Below are positions 41,981-50,525 of a stretch of 64,000 nt of DNA, piece after piece (position 1 is the stretch's first letter; every line of letters starts with the position of its first letter). The translations under genes and the position numbers were made by a program. This DNA comes from Mesorhizobium japonicum MAFF 303099 (GTDB lineage: Bacteria > Pseudomonadota > Alphaproteobacteria > Rhizobiales > Rhizobiaceae): positions 1 through 64,000 of the forward strand of contig NC_002682.1 of the NCBI RefSeq assembly GCF_000009625.1, in the 5' to 3' direction. The notes below the pieces were generated by a model, which was not told the DNA's origin, did no database searches, and worked only from the letters and a program-made list of their open reading frames with translations.

Positions 41981-42804
41981 AACGTTTAAGCAAAGACGCC
42001 GCTTACCGTGCGTTGGAGAACAGCGGCAACAGACATGCGAGGAGTATCGCTGCTGGTCAACTAGGGTCCAAGGCAAAGCTTTTTGCGCCCGAACTTTTGG
42101 CGACCTACGACGCGGAATGCAAACGCATGCGCGATTTCATAACAGGAGCAGAAGAGTCTGAACGGTGCCTGGACCGTATGGTCGCGGCACTCCACTTGAT
42201 GATGAGCGACAGGCAGTTTTGCGCCCTGATGGTGTCCGAGGGGCTTGAGACAATGCCAAGGCTATTGGCACACAGGTTGCCAGGCGCGCCCCCCGAGCCG
42301 CACGTGTTTTGTCCTCCCGGAAAACCCCTTTCCGACACAGGCGAAAACAGGGAGCCTATTGGCGGAATTTGCCCGGGCGTCCTCGACGTGCTTCGGGACG
42401 CCCCAGTGAAAACGAAAATCTTCGGGTTGCTCCAGAAGGTGCTTCCTGCCAGGCAAGTTGAGATTGCCCGGCTGATGGTGGCCATGGACCAAGTCAGACT
42501 CACCTACGCAAGGATGCTTGTAGCGCTGACACCACAAGCCCTGCTGGTCAAGGATTTCCATCCTTCAACGATCGCCAACCTGACCGAAGGCCATCGAGGT
42601 GCCATGGTGCTCGAGGTAGGCAAGCTGAGCCTTGCGGTTCTAGGTGCCATGGAACAGCGTGGCCAAGTGGGTCTGGAGCTTGTTGCAGCCAGCCGCTTTT
42701 TTGCCCGGCTGATGGATAATTCCAGGGTGGTGCGATATCTGGCGCGCAATTATCCTGGCCATTTTGAAGAGTTTCACAATTTGTCGGAGCCCTTCATCAA
42801 ATAG
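41977..42804 (+). CDS. RepB/ParB C-terminal-domain-like protein
   Basis: 275 residues; TTG start overlapping the recombinase TGA. The C-terminal half (GICPGVLDVLRDAPVKTKIF GLLQKVLPARQVEIARLMVA MDQVRLTYARMLVALTPQAL) resembles the conserved C-terminal domain of RepB partition proteins of repABC plasmids. The ParB nuclease-like N-terminal domain and its helix-turn-helix are absent. It may help the recombinase choose or hold DNA sites; this is inference. Confidence 0.6.
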   Translation: MKRLSKDAAYRALENSGNRHARSIAAGQLGSKAKLFAPELLATYDAECKRMRDFITGAEESERCLDRMVAALHLMMSDRQFCALMVSEGLETMPRLLAHRLPGAPPEPHVFCPPGKPLSDTGENREPIGGICPGVLDVLRDAPVKTKIFGLLQKVLPARQVEIARLMVAMDQVRLTYARMLVALTPQALLVKDFHPSTIANLTEGHRGAMVLEVGKLSLAVLGAMEQRGQVGLELVAASRFFARLMDNSRVVRYLARNYPGHFEEFHNLSEPFIK

Positions 42805-42907
42805 GTAGGATCGATCCCAACGCAGGCAGGCTCGGATAGGCACGTCCGCGGCCATGCCACTTCGCGCACCGTCGGATTTCCTTTTTGAGGCGCCAACACT
42901 ATATGCC

Positions 42908-43110
42908 TCACCCATCGCGCCAAATTATCCGCCTCTCCCATCGGATCTCCACCAGGCGCCGGAACCGGATCGTTTCAAGCTCTTGGCCGACCGGATGAAA
43001 TAGCTCAGCGCTCATCGATTCCTTGCGCTTGCATTTTTCGCAACGGACCTTTGTCCTGAGCTGGTCGGCGGTGACGTTGCCGATCACTTCCCGCAATTCC
43101 AGCGGCTTAT
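42908..43110 (-). pseudogene. CxxC small-protein fragment
   Basis: The frame ends LYKPLELREVIGNVTADQLR TKVRCEKCKRKESMSAELFH PVGQELETIRFRRLVEIRWE RRIIWRDG. One CxxC pair suggests half of a zinc ribbon of the kind found in small rhizobial proteins. No start in this frame; it is fused to noise upstream. Confidence 0.4.
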
Positions 43111-43680
43111 AGAGCCGCTTGATGTTGCAATGGCCAGTTCGGGTGTTTGCGCTCGAACGGCGACGGCCCTGCACCAGCCGCCGCCGCTGGTCGTGACTGT
43201 GTCGGCTTAGGTCTCTCGGCCAAGGGCGCCCACATACGCTCGCTGAGATACCTGGTGAAGCTGCAGATATGCTTGCGCCCGGCGGAGCGGTTGACGCTGA
43301 CGAACCGCTCGAGCTCTCTGAGTGCTTCGATGCGATCGGATGGTGACAGTGCATTCCAAGCTTTACGTGCAGCCTTGGGACTCTCGACGACAGGCCAACG
43401 CTTGAGGGCATGATCGAAGTCATCCATCTCGCGCTCTCTCGCTGTTCGTTCTTCTGACGAATCGGGCCGCATGGGTGTGACCCGTGGGGTCGCATGGGGC
43501 GCTACCCGTCTTGCCGGTCTTACGGGTCGCATAGGTGCGGTCCGTGCCAACCTTATTCTGACGCCGCTGATCTGCCTTTTCGAACTCGGCAAGCTTGGGT
43601 AACAAATCCAACCTGGCGGCGTTCATTTCGTACCATCTAGCGTAGGTGCTCCTGGTCCGCTTTTGGAACGGCCCTATTAG
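43107..43680 (-). pseudogene. frameshifted hypothetical, possibly phage-related
   Basis: N-terminal piece in one frame: KRTRSTYARWYEMNAARLDL LPKLAEFEKADQRRQNKVG. C-terminal piece in another: EREMDDFDHALKRWPVVESP KAARKAWNALSPSDRIEALR ELERFVSVNRSAGRKHICSF TRYLSERMWAPL. Joined, it looks like a replication or host-takeover protein of prophages (helical, ends with a short Trp-rich box), but I cannot name the family. Confidence 0.4.
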
Positions 43681-43913
43681 CCCCAGCGGCTGCTGTAGAG
43701 CCGCCCTCCAGATCGATTTTGCATCGCTTCGAGAATGACCTGGAATACGCTGCCGACCTCTTCGGAAATATCCCGTCGAGATAGCCCCTGTTTTTCGGCC
43801 GCGGCCATCAACTGATCGGCAAGATCCGCGATGGCGGTCGGATCTTCGGTGAGGGTGTCCGGATGATGTTCCGCGATCCAGTCGTTGAGAAAATCGATCC
43901 CACGTCTGCTCAT
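43677..43913 (-). CDS. DUF768-family small protein
   Basis: 78 residues (MSRRGIDFLNDWIAEHHPDT, PTAIADLADQLMAAAEKQGL, RRDISEEVGSVFQVILEAMQ). Fits the family over its whole length; the C-terminus (NRSGGRLYSSRWG) is divergent, and the stop lies at the border with the frameshifted gene downstream. Confidence 0.8.
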   Translation of the reverse strand: MSRRGIDFLNDWIAEHHPDTLTEDPTAIADLADQLMAAAEKQGLSRRDISEEVGSVFQVILEAMQNRSGGRLYSSRWG

Positions 43914-43958
43914 CTTGCAATAAGTTCGATTTGTAGCAAAGGTTCCGGCCGCGGCGCC

Positions 43959-44168
43959 TTACCTGCCCAACGGCCGCTTGGACAACGAAACCAGTTCAGC
44001 TTCGTCGCTCACGCCGGCCATATAGTTCGCAATGATGCGGGAAGCCAAAGCGCTGCAAGCCTCTGGCGATTCATTATCGAGTTTCAGCAGGTTGTAGACG
44101 CGGCCAAGCAGCGCCAACTCCGCTGGCTGCAAAATACCGGCTTCAGTTGCCTGTCGTCGTATCGGCAC
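43959..44168 (-). CDS. small hypothetical protein
   Basis: 69 residues: MPIRRQATEAGILQPAELAL LGRVYNLLKLDNESPEACSA LASRIIANYMAGVSDEAELV SLSKRPLGR. Helical, regular, and typical of small rhizobial proteins that pair a short helical domain with a GVSDEAEL motif. Lies just after the ligase relic on the same strand. Confidence 0.55.
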   Translation of the reverse strand: MPIRRQATEAGILQPAELALLGRVYNLLKLDNESPEACSALASRIIANYMAGVSDEAELVSLSKRPLGR

Positions 44169-44590
44169 GCCCGAAAATCCTGCAGCGCGTGTCGCAAATC
44201 CTCCTCACCGCTCAAGTGTTTCTCGCGGCCGATGATCCCGGGCTTGACCCATTACGTCGCCGCCGCTTCATCCCCTTGGGCGCCGGCGCGGCGTGTGATC
44301 CCCTTCCGCAGCTCGCCGAAGTCCGAAGGCCCAGCTTCGTTGAGCACAATGATCTCGCCGTCGACGATGGCGCTTTTCAATCCGAGGCTCTTTGCCGCGT
44401 GCACCAGGTCGCGATACTTCGCGATCCAGTCACGGCCGTTACGGGGTGTAGATACGTGTCCCGTCTTGGTCGATGATCAGTTGCGAGCGGTAGTCGTCGA
44501 ACTTCACTTCGTGTATCCAGATGTCGCCTTCGGGAGGCTGCTCGACAAGGGTCGGTTCATGGGCGCGACGAACTTTAAAGGAATCTACGG
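44165..44590 (-). pseudogene. ATP-dependent DNA ligase relic (middle deleted)
   Basis: The N-terminal part matches the intact ligase (VEQPPEGDIWIHEVKFDDYR SQLIIDQDGTRIYT), but the motif I Gly is Asp (KFDDYR for KFDGYR) and an extra base follows. Then SAIVDGEIIVLNEAGPSDFG ELRKGI joins directly to the C-terminal end (GDEAAAT, WVKPGIIGREKHLSGEEDLR HALQDF). Some 120 residues in the middle are deleted. Confidence 0.85.
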
Positions 44591-44678
44591 CTGCTAAAAT
44601 ATTTCCGAGATTGGCGCAAAGCGAAACAATTCGGCGCGACGCACGTTGCAGTCGAACGCAGCAGCCTGGAGCAGCACG

Positions 44679-44867
44679 ATGACTGACGACAAGAACAAGC
44701 TTGGCTATCAGGATCGCAGCCGCGTGAGCGGCGATGAGGAATATGAGGTCGGCTATTTCGCGAGCAAATTTGGCCTGTCTATCCCGCAGGTACGGGAGTT
44801 GATCGCAAAGTTCGGCAATGACCGCGACACGTTGGAACGGGAAGCCAAATCCCTCAAAGGCCGGTAA
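44679..44867 (+). CDS. DUF3606-family protein
   Basis: 62 residues from MTDDKNKLGYQDRSRVSGDE, with the family pattern EEYEVGYFASKFGLSIPQVR ELIAKFGNDRDTLEREAKSL. DUF3606 proteins are small helical proteins of unknown function common in rhizobia. The same domain is fused to DUF982 in the protein at 58.7 kb. Followed after four bases by another small gene. Confidence 0.85.
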   Translation: MTDDKNKLGYQDRSRVSGDEEYEVGYFASKFGLSIPQVRELIAKFGNDRDTLEREAKSLKGR

Positions 44868-44871
44868 GCAG

Positions 44872-45081
44872 ATGCCAACATACCAGGTCGAAGAGTACTA
44901 TGGTGAGGAACTTGTCGCATCTGAAACCGCGCAAGCTGACGACCCGATGAAGGCTGCAGAACGGGTTGTGGGCGGCGCGGTTTCGCCAAGGGCCTTGCAG
45001 CAACACTGGTTCCGGGTCGTCGATGAGCGCGAAGCCGCAGTGCACGAGTTTAGTTTGGCCGAACCGGCGAGCACCAGATAG
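44872..45081 (+). CDS. small hypothetical protein
   Basis: 69 residues: MPTYQVEEYYGEELVASETA QADDPMKAAERVVGGAVSPR ALQQHWFRVVDEREAAVHEF SLAEPASTR. A compact beta-alpha-beta pattern. Directly behind the DUF3606 gene, so probably cotranscribed. Function unknown. Confidence 0.65.
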   Translation: MPTYQVEEYYGEELVASETAQADDPMKAAERVVGGAVSPRALQQHWFRVVDEREAAVHEFSLAEPASTR

Positions 45082-45195
45082 GTCGCTTAGGATAGGACTG
45101 AAGTCCCTCCCCGATCCGCCAGAAGGCCCAGCCTGGAACATTTCCCGCCACTCTTGTTTGTTCTCAATCGGACACCGGTTGGGAGAGCGACGGGA

Positions 45196-45396
45196 ATGGC
45201 CTTGTGCGATGAACTGAGCGACGTAACGATGGAGTTCCACTGTCCGGCCTGCTCACACCCTATGGTAAGGCCTGGTTCCTGGCTTCGCACAATCGGACGC
45301 TTCAGATGCGACCGGTGCAAAGCCATGGTGCGCATAGGTTATGAAAGGAAGCTGTCGATCTTTGCGGGCTACCTGAAAAACCGGCATCGAGCATAA
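45196..45396 (+). CDS. small zinc-ribbon protein
   Basis: 66 residues from MALCDELSDVTMEFHCPACS. Two CxxC pairs (FHCPACS and FRCDRCK) and end MVRIGYERKLSIFAGYLKNR. Paralogue of the protein at 20665-20856, identical at most motif positions. Codon character is good and no damage is visible. Confidence 0.75.
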   Translation: MALCDELSDVTMEFHCPACSHPMVRPGSWLRTIGRFRCDRCKAMVRIGYERKLSIFAGYLKNRHRA

Positions 45397-45656
45397 AACC
45401 TGGCGGCCCGGCGGTTGACGATTGGGGCACTCGGTCAGCTGCCGGGCCTAACCAGCGGTTTGTTTGGGGCAATGTGGGTCGCCGCCGGCTGGGGCAAAAA
45501 TGCGCCGAGCCCAAGAGACTGGCATCATTCGAATGGCGCGCGAGATAGGGCGATACACTGTCGAACCAGCCAGAGCCCCCATCCCGGCGCGCTGCGATTA
45601 AAAAATTAGCCATCGCTAATCCTTGACGTCCCAATTTGCCACTCCAGAATCAGGGC

Positions 45657-45961
45657 ATGTCACGGGGCAGCATCAAGGTCGGCGACGAGGTGGCAATCAT
45701 GGCCACCATGATCAAGCGCGTGACCGACGATCGCATCAGCGTTTCAATCCCGAGTTATAATGTCCCTCATCCAATTATCGATCGAACAAGGTGGTGAAGG
45801 GCCAAAAGATCGAATTGATCGGCGACGTTGTTCGGATCGATGAGGGTAAGGTGACGGTGACATTGGGAACGATAGTCACGGTCGACCAGGACAAGGTGCG
45901 CCTGGTACAGAGCTACGTTTCCCCGACGCGAAAGAAGGCGCTGATCGACGAGCCGGATTGA
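45657..45961 (+). pseudogene. frameshifted paralogue of the 3.1-kb gene
   Basis: ATG at 45657 opens MSRGSIKVGDEVAIMATMIK RVTDDRISVSIPSYNV..., stopping at TGA near 45797. The next frame continues NKVVKGQKIELIGDVVRIDE GKVTVTLGTIVTVDQDKVRL to TGA 45961. A single-base loss near 45775 explains it. The match to 3117-3422 runs along both halves. Confidence 0.7.
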
Positions 45962-46119
45962 CAAAGTATGACCAAGCTTTCTGACCTTGGCCGCGCTCGT
46001 TTCCCTCCGCTGCGCTTCACGAAAATTAGCCATTTCCGTTCCATTAGCACCTTGCGAAATGTTGGCCGGAACCTTCCGACCGGCTGTTTTGAAGGAAGCC
46101 CGTGAAGTGGAGGTTATGA

Positions 46120-46374
46120 CTTGCGAAAACTGACGGCAGAGCAGTCGCGAGCAGTGCGCACGCTATTGAACTGGTCCTGCGTGGTGCCAAGTGCGACCTG
46201 AGCGAAGACACAATCCGTGAGTTTGAGAACGTGCCCCAGAATGCCTGGTCCGGGCGGCCGCACCCGCATCCTACAGGCGCTGGAAGCGGCCGGTGTTGTC
46301 TTTACCTCTGGAGGGCCGTCGCTAACCAACCTCTCTGAAGGCAAAAGCGGCGTCATCGGATCCATCGAGTTGTA
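46120..46374 (+). pseudogene. XRE-type regulator relic
   Basis: Pieces LRKLTAEQSRAVRTLLNWSC, then in another frame LSEDTIREFENVP, then ILQALEAAGVVFTSGGPSLT NLSE. These match the common small rhizobial helix-turn-helix protein (…ALLNWS…LA…S…TIREFE…R…LQ.ALEAAGV.F). Two shifts and an internal stop inactivate it. Confidence 0.65.
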
Positions 46375-46602
46375 GCTGACCGGCAAAGCTGCAGACCAAA
46401 CGAAGGTAGTCCATCCGCACACCAATGGTTTTGGCGGTCCTTCGCCAGAACATTCAGGCGCTAACCCACAGCTTGATCTTTGGCGCGGCCGTGGTCGCCG
46501 AGTTGGGCCTATTGATTAAGATTCCTAATTTAGCCGTAGATGCTGTGTGGATATCCCGCCGAGCCCATTGCCAATCGAAATGGTGCGGGCACCTTGGCCG
46601 AT

Positions 46603-46992
46603 ATGGTCGCGGGACATGTTGAAATGGTGCTATTCGAGCAGTCGCTCCGCGACGGCGACGGCATGCATCGGCCATTTGGCGATCGCGTCGCTGACGCTGC
46701 GGCGAAAACATCGGGAACTGTCTTGTTCGACGTTCGTATTGATGGTGATAAACACGTCCAACGGATGGCCGCTATCGGGTATGACGACGCTGGCACCGCA
46801 ATAGTTTTGATGGAGAAGACCGGAGATCTGAGGTGCGCGCCGGTAAACGGCGAGACCGCCGTGTTGGTAGCGGAGCTGGCCGCCTGGGAATCATCTCCTC
46901 TGAGCGAGCATGCGCGTGTTGATTTCCGAGGGACGGCAGCGATGCTGTTGGCAAAGCTTCGCAGTTCCGGTCACTTCGGCCAATCCAGTTGA
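46603..46992 (+). CDS. hypothetical protein, paralogue of the 4.5-kb relic
   Basis: 129 residues from MVAGHVEMVLFEQSLRDGDG. Regular alternation (GTVLFDVRIDGDKHVQRMAA IGYDDAGTAIVLMEKTGDLR) suggests an alpha/beta domain. The relic at 4396-4713 shares its first 50 residues. No named family. Confidence 0.55.
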   Translation: MVAGHVEMVLFEQSLRDGDGMHRPFGDRVADAAAKTSGTVLFDVRIDGDKHVQRMAAIGYDDAGTAIVLMEKTGDLRCAPVNGETAVLVAELAAWESSPLSEHARVDFRGTAAMLLAKLRSSGHFGQSS

Positions 46993-47362
46993 TCATCTGC
47001 AGCGCGCTGCATTCGTGCGGGGGCACGTGGTGCCCCCGTCTAGCCCGATCAAGTGCGATGGATCCTTTGGGCGTCTTGCAGCAAACCAAATCGTGAGCGC
47101 GGCTGCTCTCGCCAAGACACATTGCCGCCTCGCATTCATCTAGCACGGCGACAGCGTTCTGAATCTCGCGTTTGAGATTATCGGTCTCTTTGATCCGGCG
47201 ATCTCGACCCATTGGCCGGCACCTTGAACGCGCTGCTCAGGCGGCTCAGGGCCGCCTTCGAGGCCGAACGCAGCCCACCGCCAACACCGCACATGAACTC
47301 AGGACCTCGCTGGCTAGCGCGATTGCCTAGCGCAGCGCATCCGGAATCGAGGGGCCGGACTT
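46993..47362. other. no gene firmly supported
   Basis: On the minus strand a frame from 47212 begins plausibly (MGRDRRIKETDNLKREIQNA VAVLDECEAAMCLGES) but soon loses character and overlaps the plus-strand gene end. It may be a small real gene or a relic. Confidence 0.3.
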
Positions 47363-47551
47363 TCATCGGCGGGCGGTGATGTTGGCGAGATCGGCATAAA
47401 TTGCGGCACGGTGTCCTTCATGCTTTTCGATAAGGGCCAACATTTCCACTCGCGTCATTTGCCCAAGCTTCATCAGAAATTCGAACTCGTGCTTTGGAAC
47501 CGACGCCGCCAAGCGTTCGAGCTTCATCTTTCTGCTTTCACTGCCAATCAT
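47363..47551 (-). CDS. small hypothetical protein
   Basis: 62 residues: MIGSESRKMKLERLAASVPK HEFEFLMKLGQMTRVEMLAL IEKHEGHRAAIYADLANITA RR. Helical and charged. Overlaps the upstream gene stop by four bases (ATGA), so the two form a small operon. Confidence 0.5.
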   Translation of the reverse strand: MIGSESRKMKLERLAASVPKHEFEFLMKLGQMTRVEMLALIEKHEGHRAAIYADLANITARR

Positions 47552-47784
47552 TGTCGGCGACCAGCCGGTCGCGGCTGGACAAGCCCTACATCGAAACTGG
47601 GTGGCAAATCTAAGTGCGTGTTCTTGAACGCGGCTGTTCTTATCGCATCCACGGGCGAGATGATCACCATTCGCGCCATCCCTTCGGGCAAGATTTGTTT
47701 TCCGGAAACGAAGAACATAATTGCAAGAAGACCTAGTAGCAGAATGGTGGCGAACACGTTAGCGATAAGCTCTGCAATTTGCAC
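47548..47784 (-). CDS. small membrane-anchored protein
   Basis: 78 residues. One helix at ~8-26 (VFATILLLGLLAIMFFVSG) and a soluble remainder (GMARMVIISPVDAIRTAAFK). No family. Coupled to the helical protein behind it. Confidence 0.5.
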   Translation of the reverse strand: MQIAELIANVFATILLLGLLAIMFFVSGKQILPEGMARMVIISPVDAIRTAAFKNTHLDLPPSFDVGLVQPRPAGRRQ

Positions 47785-48065
47785 ACTGCTCTCCAGTACG
47801 GATGGTTCGTGCCACCCCTTGGCACGCCGGATAGGCTAACCGGGGACGGGGTGTCGCTGTCCGCCGGCGTTGTCCGCTCAACATGGAGCACGGCAGCGAG
47901 GAAGGCCGAAGGCACCAGGTCATCCCCGTCCGTCCGGACGGTGGAGTCCTTCATGACGGAAGCCACCTGTTATCCGAGCTTCGCGTACTCTGGCTTGAAG
48001 TTGAGCCTACAACGCATTTGTCCAGCTCCACCGCCATACCTGGCGGCGGAGCGAGGGCAATGCGG

Positions 48066-48365
48066 TTAGTCATAGACCTTCACAATTTTTCGGGTGCCCG
48101 GGTCGACGAGAACTGTGTGTTTGTCGACAACTACGTAACGATATTTGACGTTCGGAACCTCGTGGAGTTCGACCGTATCCGGCAGAGCCGTTCCGACGTT
48201 CAGTTCCACCCCCGGAATCTTGATTGAAGCCAGCGGCTGCTTCTTGACGTATTCGCGCACGACGGTGTCCTGCTCAGGTGTGATGACAACCTCCTCGGCA
48301 GCCACTGCGCCAACGCCGGCAAACAGGACGAGCGCGGCGGCGGCGCTGGTTAGGTGCATTCTCAT
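48066..48365 (-). CDS. DUF1236-family exported protein
   Basis: 99 residues from MRMHLTSAAAALVLFAGVGA with a signal peptide cleaved near AVAAEE. The mature part (ITPEQDTVVREYVKKQPLAS IKIPGVELNVGTALPDTVEL, KYRYVVVDKHTVLVDPGTRK IVKVYD) is a typical DUF1236 domain, found in many rhizobial periplasmic proteins. AGGAGAAA precedes the start. Confidence 0.85.
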   Translation of the reverse strand: MRMHLTSAAAALVLFAGVGAVAAEEVVITPEQDTVVREYVKKQPLASIKIPGVELNVGTALPDTVELHEVPNVKYRYVVVDKHTVLVDPGTRKIVKVYD

Positions 48366-48489
48366 AGTTTTTCTCCTCTTGTAATCTGGTAATCTGGCGA
48401 CAGCAGGATCTCCTGCCCGCCGCTGTCCGAACTTTCGGCCAGCCGCATGGTTCCTACACCCAGACTTCAGTCGCATAGTGGATCGGACT

Positions 48490-48518
48490 AAAGACCCACC
48501 ACAAAAGCATGGGTCTTT
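48490..48518. terminator. perfect 9-bp hairpin
   Basis: AAAGACCCA (48490-48498) and TGGGTCTTT (48510-48518) with an 11-base loop. Only short T runs follow, so termination is uncertain. Confidence 0.4.
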
Positions 48519-48886
48519 CACCTTCGAGCTGCGCGGAACGGGATAGGATGATCAGTGTAGTTTCCCAGAAAGCCCGGGGAAATCAGAGGGATAGAAAGTG
48601 CTACCCAAGCGCGCTGTTGCTGGCGCCAAATCTTTGCGGTGGCGCTGACTTTGCTTGCTGCCAAGCTGGTTCTTGGCTGATCGGCACCGCTACGTCCGTT
48701 CCTGTGCTGATAGGACCCGCATAGCCCTCGCGGGCTAGTGAATTTTGTACCCACGACTCATTCGCCTTGTGCGGGCTAGCGCCTTGTGCGGGCTGGAAAT
48801 CAGCACTTTGGCCAACACCGGCCAGAAACCGACGGCCACGAAAAGCAAGACGGGGAAGCCTGGCGTGGTGGCACCTATTTCGCGCT
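48519..48886. other. no gene supported
   Basis: No frame with protein character. The direct repeat GCCTTGTGCGGGCTAGCG / GCCTTGTGCGGGCTGG near 48766-48797 is a small tandem duplication. Confidence 0.35.
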
Positions 48887-49207
48887 CTAGGCCCTATACA
48901 CAGCCCATCCCAGAAGAAGGAACAGTGCCGCGCCGAACGCAAACAGCGTATAGATCGCAAGGAGTAAAAGGATGGGGAAAAAGTCACTGCGGTAGGCTGG
49001 CAGGACCATGCGGATTAGAAGGTTGGCAATTTCATGGTGCAATAGGTCGTCCTTGTCTCCTACAACTTCGATGGCTGGAGTTTCACTCGCCCCGGTCGCT
49101 TCCGCCCGCTCTGACTTGGCGGTCTTGGAATTCTCAGCCGCCATCAAAATCCTGTTTGATATATGGGTCGCGACCAGCGGATCATCGGATAGATGATTCT
49201 GTGCCAT
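48887..49207 (-). CDS. hypothetical protein with C-terminal membrane helix
   Basis: About 106 residues from MAQNHLSDDPLVATHISNRI. Charged and helical up to DKDDLLHHEIANLLIRMVLP, then a long hydrophobic stretch (FFPILLLLAIYTLFAFGAAL FLLLGWAVYRA). Probably tail-anchored with two short helices. No family recognised. Confidence 0.5.
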   Translation of the reverse strand: MAQNHLSDDPLVATHISNRILMAAENSKTAKSERAEATGASETPAIEVVGDKDDLLHHEIANLLIRMVLPAYRSDFFPILLLLAIYTLFAFGAALFLLLGWAVYRA

Positions 49208-49311
49208 CGGTTTGGCAAAGATTTCAGCCCTGCGCGTGCCCATGGGCACGAAAGGTCTTTCCTGGCTTAAAGTTCCCTCGTGCGTTACCGATTCGCAAGA
49301 TTCTCAAGGCG

Positions 49312-49337
49312 GGAACGCATTTTTCCGTGGCTTCGTT
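49312..49337 (+). promoter_or_regulatory. EcfG-type motif (17-base spacer), target unclear
   Basis: GGAAC (49312-49316), 17 bases, CGTT (49334-49337). No plus-strand gene follows closely, so it may be a chance match or the orphan promoter of a lost gene. Confidence 0.3.
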
Positions 49338-49551
49338 TCCGCAGCATGACGGGCGGCAATGACGTTCGGAGTGGTGCGTCCCCTACTCGAAATGAGTGAT
49401 TTCTAACCGAGGACTGGCCTCATTGATTAAGGAAGTTGATTCCGCGTGTGCTTATTGGGCCTAAAGCTCGACGGAGGTGTTAGGTTCCGGCGAGTGGATC
49501 GCTGACCCCCGCCTCGCACGTCGCTCAATGGGTGGATCATCGCTGCCCATC
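49338..49551. other. no gene seen
   Basis: No recognisable frame. Confidence 0.3.
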
Positions 49552-50040
49552 TCATTCCTCCCAGAAATCCTGCAGCGAAGCGTGCCGCAAATCCTCTTCA
49601 CCGCGCAAGTGCTTCACGCCCGATGATGCCCGGCCTAGACCACTGTGTCGCCGGCCGTTTCATGCCTTGGGGCGCCGGTCCGGCATGCTCCTGGACCCGC
49701 TGCCACAGCCGCTCGCGGATAGCCTGGCTGGATTGATGAAGGCCGAGCCGACATAGCGGCCGGTCGCTCGGTCGGCCATCAGGGCTGAGGCTGGCTTGCC
49801 GGCCTCATGCTCGACGCCGAGCAGCTCGCATTCGTCGACCGAGCAGCATTTCGCCTTCAGCCAGTTCGTCGACGGCCCGCTGCGGTATTTGCTGTTACGC
49901 CGCTTCGATACCATTCCTTCAGGGCCAGCCTTGTCGCTCGCTGAACTGAATCCGGCCGCCAGGCTCGATCATGCTGGCCAAGATCTGCCGGCGCTCCTCG
50001 AGCCCATGTCGCGCAAATCGTGGCCATTGAGGTGCCCTGT
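49552..50040 (-). pseudogene. ATP-dependent DNA ligase relic (5' end missing)
   Basis: Minus-strand pieces EGMVSKRRNSKYRSGPSTNW LKAKCCSVDECELLGVEHEA GKPASALMADRATGRYVGSA FINP align to residues ~165-235 of the intact ligase, followed in another frame by VQEHAGPAPQGMKRPATQWS RPGIIGREA. The N-terminal domain with the catalytic lysine is gone except for a short GRIQFSER piece. Several frameshifts. Confidence 0.85.
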
Positions 50041-50072
50041 TGTGGGCAGCTTCATGGGAGACCGGCAAGATC

Positions 50073-50255
50073 ATGTTGCAAGACCGTCTGCCAAGTCACG
50101 GCCCGCCTGCGCATCTCAGCGAGAAGTTGCATAACCTTTCGTTTTCGCAATTGTGGGGACCGGTCCTCAAGCTGATCTTTGGCCTGTTGCTCTATGGCAT
50201 CACGCGCTGGAGCATGACTGCCTTCCGCGAACAAGAGGCGCAAACAGCTGGCTGA
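50073..50255 (+). CDS. possible 60-aa membrane peptide
   Basis: MLQDRLPSHGPPAHLSEKLH NLSFSQLWGPVLKLIFGLLL YGITRWSMTAFREQ... has one membrane helix with flanking charges. It is next to a relic and lacks a clear ribosome-binding site. Confidence 0.3.
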   Translation: MLQDRLPSHGPPAHLSEKLHNLSFSQLWGPVLKLIFGLLLYGITRWSMTAFREQEAQTAG

Positions 50256-50525
50256 AAAGCCGGGTCGGCGCCTTTAGCAAAGAAGACAAGGCAATGCTGC
50301 CACTCTCGCTAGGCGGCCTGAAAGCCTATGATGGGGGGGCCCGCGCCGGCTTGATCCATGAAACGAAGGCGATATGCGCAAGCGGCAATGGGAGCGAACG
50401 CAGGCAGGCGCTCCTCTGTTGTAGGACCAAGGCGCAGTGGATCAGTTGCGCGCCGATGGAAATTCCCCAAAGGCGAGGAAAACCAGGCGACGCGTCGCGC
50501 GAGTTCCCGAAGACTGGCTTTGATC

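Noticed and set aside
46772..47212. Minus-strand gene overlapping the end of the 46.6-kb gene
   Set aside because: The first ~40 residues look plausible, but the rest is Arg/Ser-rich and overlaps a better-supported gene. Kept only as a note.
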